Source of the DNA: Rachycentron canadum
Lineage: Eukaryota > Chordata > Actinopteri > Carangiformes > Rachycentridae
Assembly: GCA_038496675.1 (NCBI GenBank)
Contig: CM076656.1
Coordinates: 15,382,321 to 15,446,320, forward strand
Direction of reading: 5' to 3'
DNA length: 64,000 nucleotides
This document shows positions 62,501-64,000 of the stretch, piece after piece. Each line of letters opens with the position of its first letter. Positions within the stretch are counted from its first letter, which is position 1. The position numbers were made by a program, and so were the translations under genes. The notes under the pieces are model-generated. The model was not told the origin of the DNA, ran no database searches, and saw only the letters and a list, made by a program, of their open reading frames with translations.

Positions 62501-64000
62501 TCAGTGTTACAACTCACAAAAGCAAGGGATCATTATATCAAAAAAAAAACAAAAACATTATGACAGGAATGTGATAAGTCTGCTACCCTGTTGAACTGTG
62601 TTCATCTTTCTTTTCTTGAAATGAAGCAAAAAGTTACACTGTGAAACTAAAACATTAAGATCTTCAAAATTGAAAGAAATGGGACATCAATTACTGACTG
62701 TTCTGTTTCGTATGTAATTAGCACTGTAATTCACCTCAAGACATATTTGAAATCTTTAAAAAGTGCATCAGAGATCCTAAATATGATGACAAAGGACAGC
62801 TACAGACAGAAAGAGCAGGGGGTGAGACCAACCTTAGCTCCACAGTCAGCACCCTTCTTCACACAGAAACCAACAAAGGCGGGGTCTGCCACTTTGACTA
62901 GGATGTTATCTACACAATACACATGAATGAACTCGATTCCCCTTCGCTGCATGTCATCCATGATGCCCTGGTTCCCAAGAGCTCTATAAAGACCCCCATT
63001 TCCATCTGAAATATAAGCATGCAGACTTGTTTTAAACAAGCAAATGAGATGTTCTCAAACAGAAATAACACTAAAAAATACACAAATCCTGAGGGAGCTT
63101 ACCAGGGGCCATAGAGAGCTTTCCTTTGCTTTCCAGGATGATCTTGCCATTATAGTCCATGGCCGGAAGCATGCCCTGCTGAAAGAAGATGATGTTGTTC
63201 TTGTCTAAGCCAAAGTAGTTATGTTGTGCAAAGAAGGCCTTGGTGGACTCCATTGTCCTCCCACTGGTCATGATGTACCTGAAGACAACAGGGAAGGAAT
63301 TTAACCCTGATTCATGTAGAACTTAGTTTTCAGTAAAACAGATAGCTAAGAGGAAAGGGGCATACATACTTAGGAAGATGCTTTCATGTAAATAGAAATC
63401 TTCTTCAGAGACCAGTCAAATAAACTTACTAAATTGATGTGACTCCAAACGAGCTACAAAGTTCATGATGTTCATGACCTTCTTAGAAAAATCAGACTAG
63501 AGCTAAGTGTTATGTCATTCTGACATTTTTGATGTAACCTTCAGTGACTGTTATGCCCTAACTACAGTCTTATAAAGACTTTCTGGAATCCACTGACTTC
63601 CAGGTATCTCTATCTTTGCTAAATTCCAAGCTCCATACCGAACTAATCATTTTTTCCAGTAACAGCTTCCTTAACTGAGCTTCCTTTGATGTTCACTGTG
63701 ATTTGACCCAGTTAGTCAACATGCAGTCACAACCAGGACAAATGTTTGGCTCTCACGACAAACCGAAAGACAGTATTTGGTAGCATACATCTAGAACTAA
63801 AATACCTTAGTCATCATATTTTCCTAAATACCCTCCCAAAGCATAACATGTTGACTTACCAGGGGATACAACACTTGATTTTGTGCTTCTGCTCAGCCAG
63901 CTGCTGCAGCTTCAGTATGCGTTCAGCCTGGATCTGAAAAAGGGTTTTGTGGGATGGCAGCCCCACGTCATACATGCCTTTGGGGTAAGAGACCCCTAGT
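56541..64000 (-). CDS. uap1: UDP-N-acetylglucosamine pyrophosphorylase 1 (5' end outside window)
   Basis: Eight exons in transcript order: 64000-63860 (continues beyond the window), 63278-63103, 63005-62833, 60120-59927, 59820-59680, 58322-58134, 56826-56760 and 56633-56541 (stop TAG). All junction phases agree. The visible protein starts at LGVSYPKGMYDVGLP, just after the nucleotide-binding GGxGTR loop, which lies outside. It continues through MTSGRTMESTKAFF, FFQQGMLPAM, GNGGLYRAL, IHVYCVDNILVKVADP, VVEKTNPTEAVGVVCKVDG, FNAGNVANHFF, KMEKFVFDIF, ENGRRVPAIPR and the C-terminal LVKNGV. These match human UAP1 in order and spacing (human ends LVKNGI). The enzyme makes UDP-GlcNAc from UTP and GlcNAc-1-phosphate in the cytosol, supplying N-glycosylation, O-GlcNAc and GPI anchors. 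The human alternatively spliced 17-residue insert exon was not found in the 56827-58133 intron. Confidence 0.95.
60121..62832 (-). other. uap1 intron, repeats only
   Basis: 2.7 kb intron between the exons at 62833 and 60120. It holds several A-runs and a degenerate SINE-like segment at 62140-62290. No exon-like sequence was recognised. Confidence 0.5.
62140..62290 (+). repeat. Decayed tRNA-SINE-like element in uap1 intron
   Basis: CACCTGGAAGAGGGC, a CATACCATTGAGGCCC block, CGGGTTTTAGACCCC (degenerate B-box position) and GCTGTATGTCTCCCC followed by CTTCCTGTCTCTCTC reproduce the order of common percomorph SINE copies. Degenerate; boundaries approximate. Confidence 0.5.

Noticed and set aside
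1..64000. Prokaryotic defence island, CRISPR array, prophage or biosynthetic cluster
   Set aside because: The whole window is intron-rich vertebrate DNA; no repeat-spacer periodicity and no bacterial gene.
1..64000. tRNA, rRNA or intronic snoRNA genes
   Set aside because: I looked for cloverleaf-compatible A/B boxes and C/D-box pairs in introns by eye; only decayed SINE-like B-box positions were seen, none convincing as a functional RNA.

Overview
This window is vertebrate nuclear DNA, most likely from a percomorph teleost. Every gene is split into short exons with GT-AG introns. The introns are compact, dinucleotide (CA/TG) microsatellites are very frequent, and the proteins read as fish orthologues of well-known vertebrate genes. 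There is no operon-like structure, CRISPR array, phage or rRNA/tRNA gene. The species cannot be named from sequence alone.

Left part (1-13 kb, plus strand): the last three coding exons of the interleukin-23 receptor gene (il23r), followed by a complete interleukin-12 receptor beta-2 gene (il12rb2; 15 coding exons, 794 codons). They are tandem cytokine-receptor paralogues: il12rb2 has an Ig-like domain, five fibronectin-III domains with WSQWS, a TM segment, box 1 and an acidic tail; il23r has the YXXQ STAT3-type motifs. il12rb2 converges on serbp1 (minus strand, 19.8-13.4 kb; 9 coding exons, 390 codons), an RGG-box RNA/ribosome-binding protein.

Middle (20-22.6 kb): about 2 kb with no recognised gene, then a GC-rich exon on the plus strand coding for a small single-pass membrane protein that I do not recognise. 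Its 3' end overlaps tail-to-tail with hsd17b7.

Right part (22.6-64 kb, all minus strand): hsd17b7 (sterol 3-ketoreductase; 9 exons, 336 codons), ddr2 (discoidin-domain collagen receptor tyrosine kinase; 16 coding exons, 861 codons) and the 3' eight exons of uap1 (UDP-N-acetylglucosamine pyrophosphorylase; its 5' end lies beyond the window). About 15 kb between ddr2 and uap1 holds only microsatellites and decayed dispersed repeats.

The il23r-il12rb2-serbp1 trio corresponds to human 1p31 and the hsd17b7-ddr2-uap1 trio to human 1q23, so the window spans a synteny junction near 20-22.6 kb that brackets the unrecognised membrane-protein gene. All exon models were assembled by eye from splice sites, reading phase and family similarity; the summed coding lengths of all four complete multi-exon genes are exact multiples of three.
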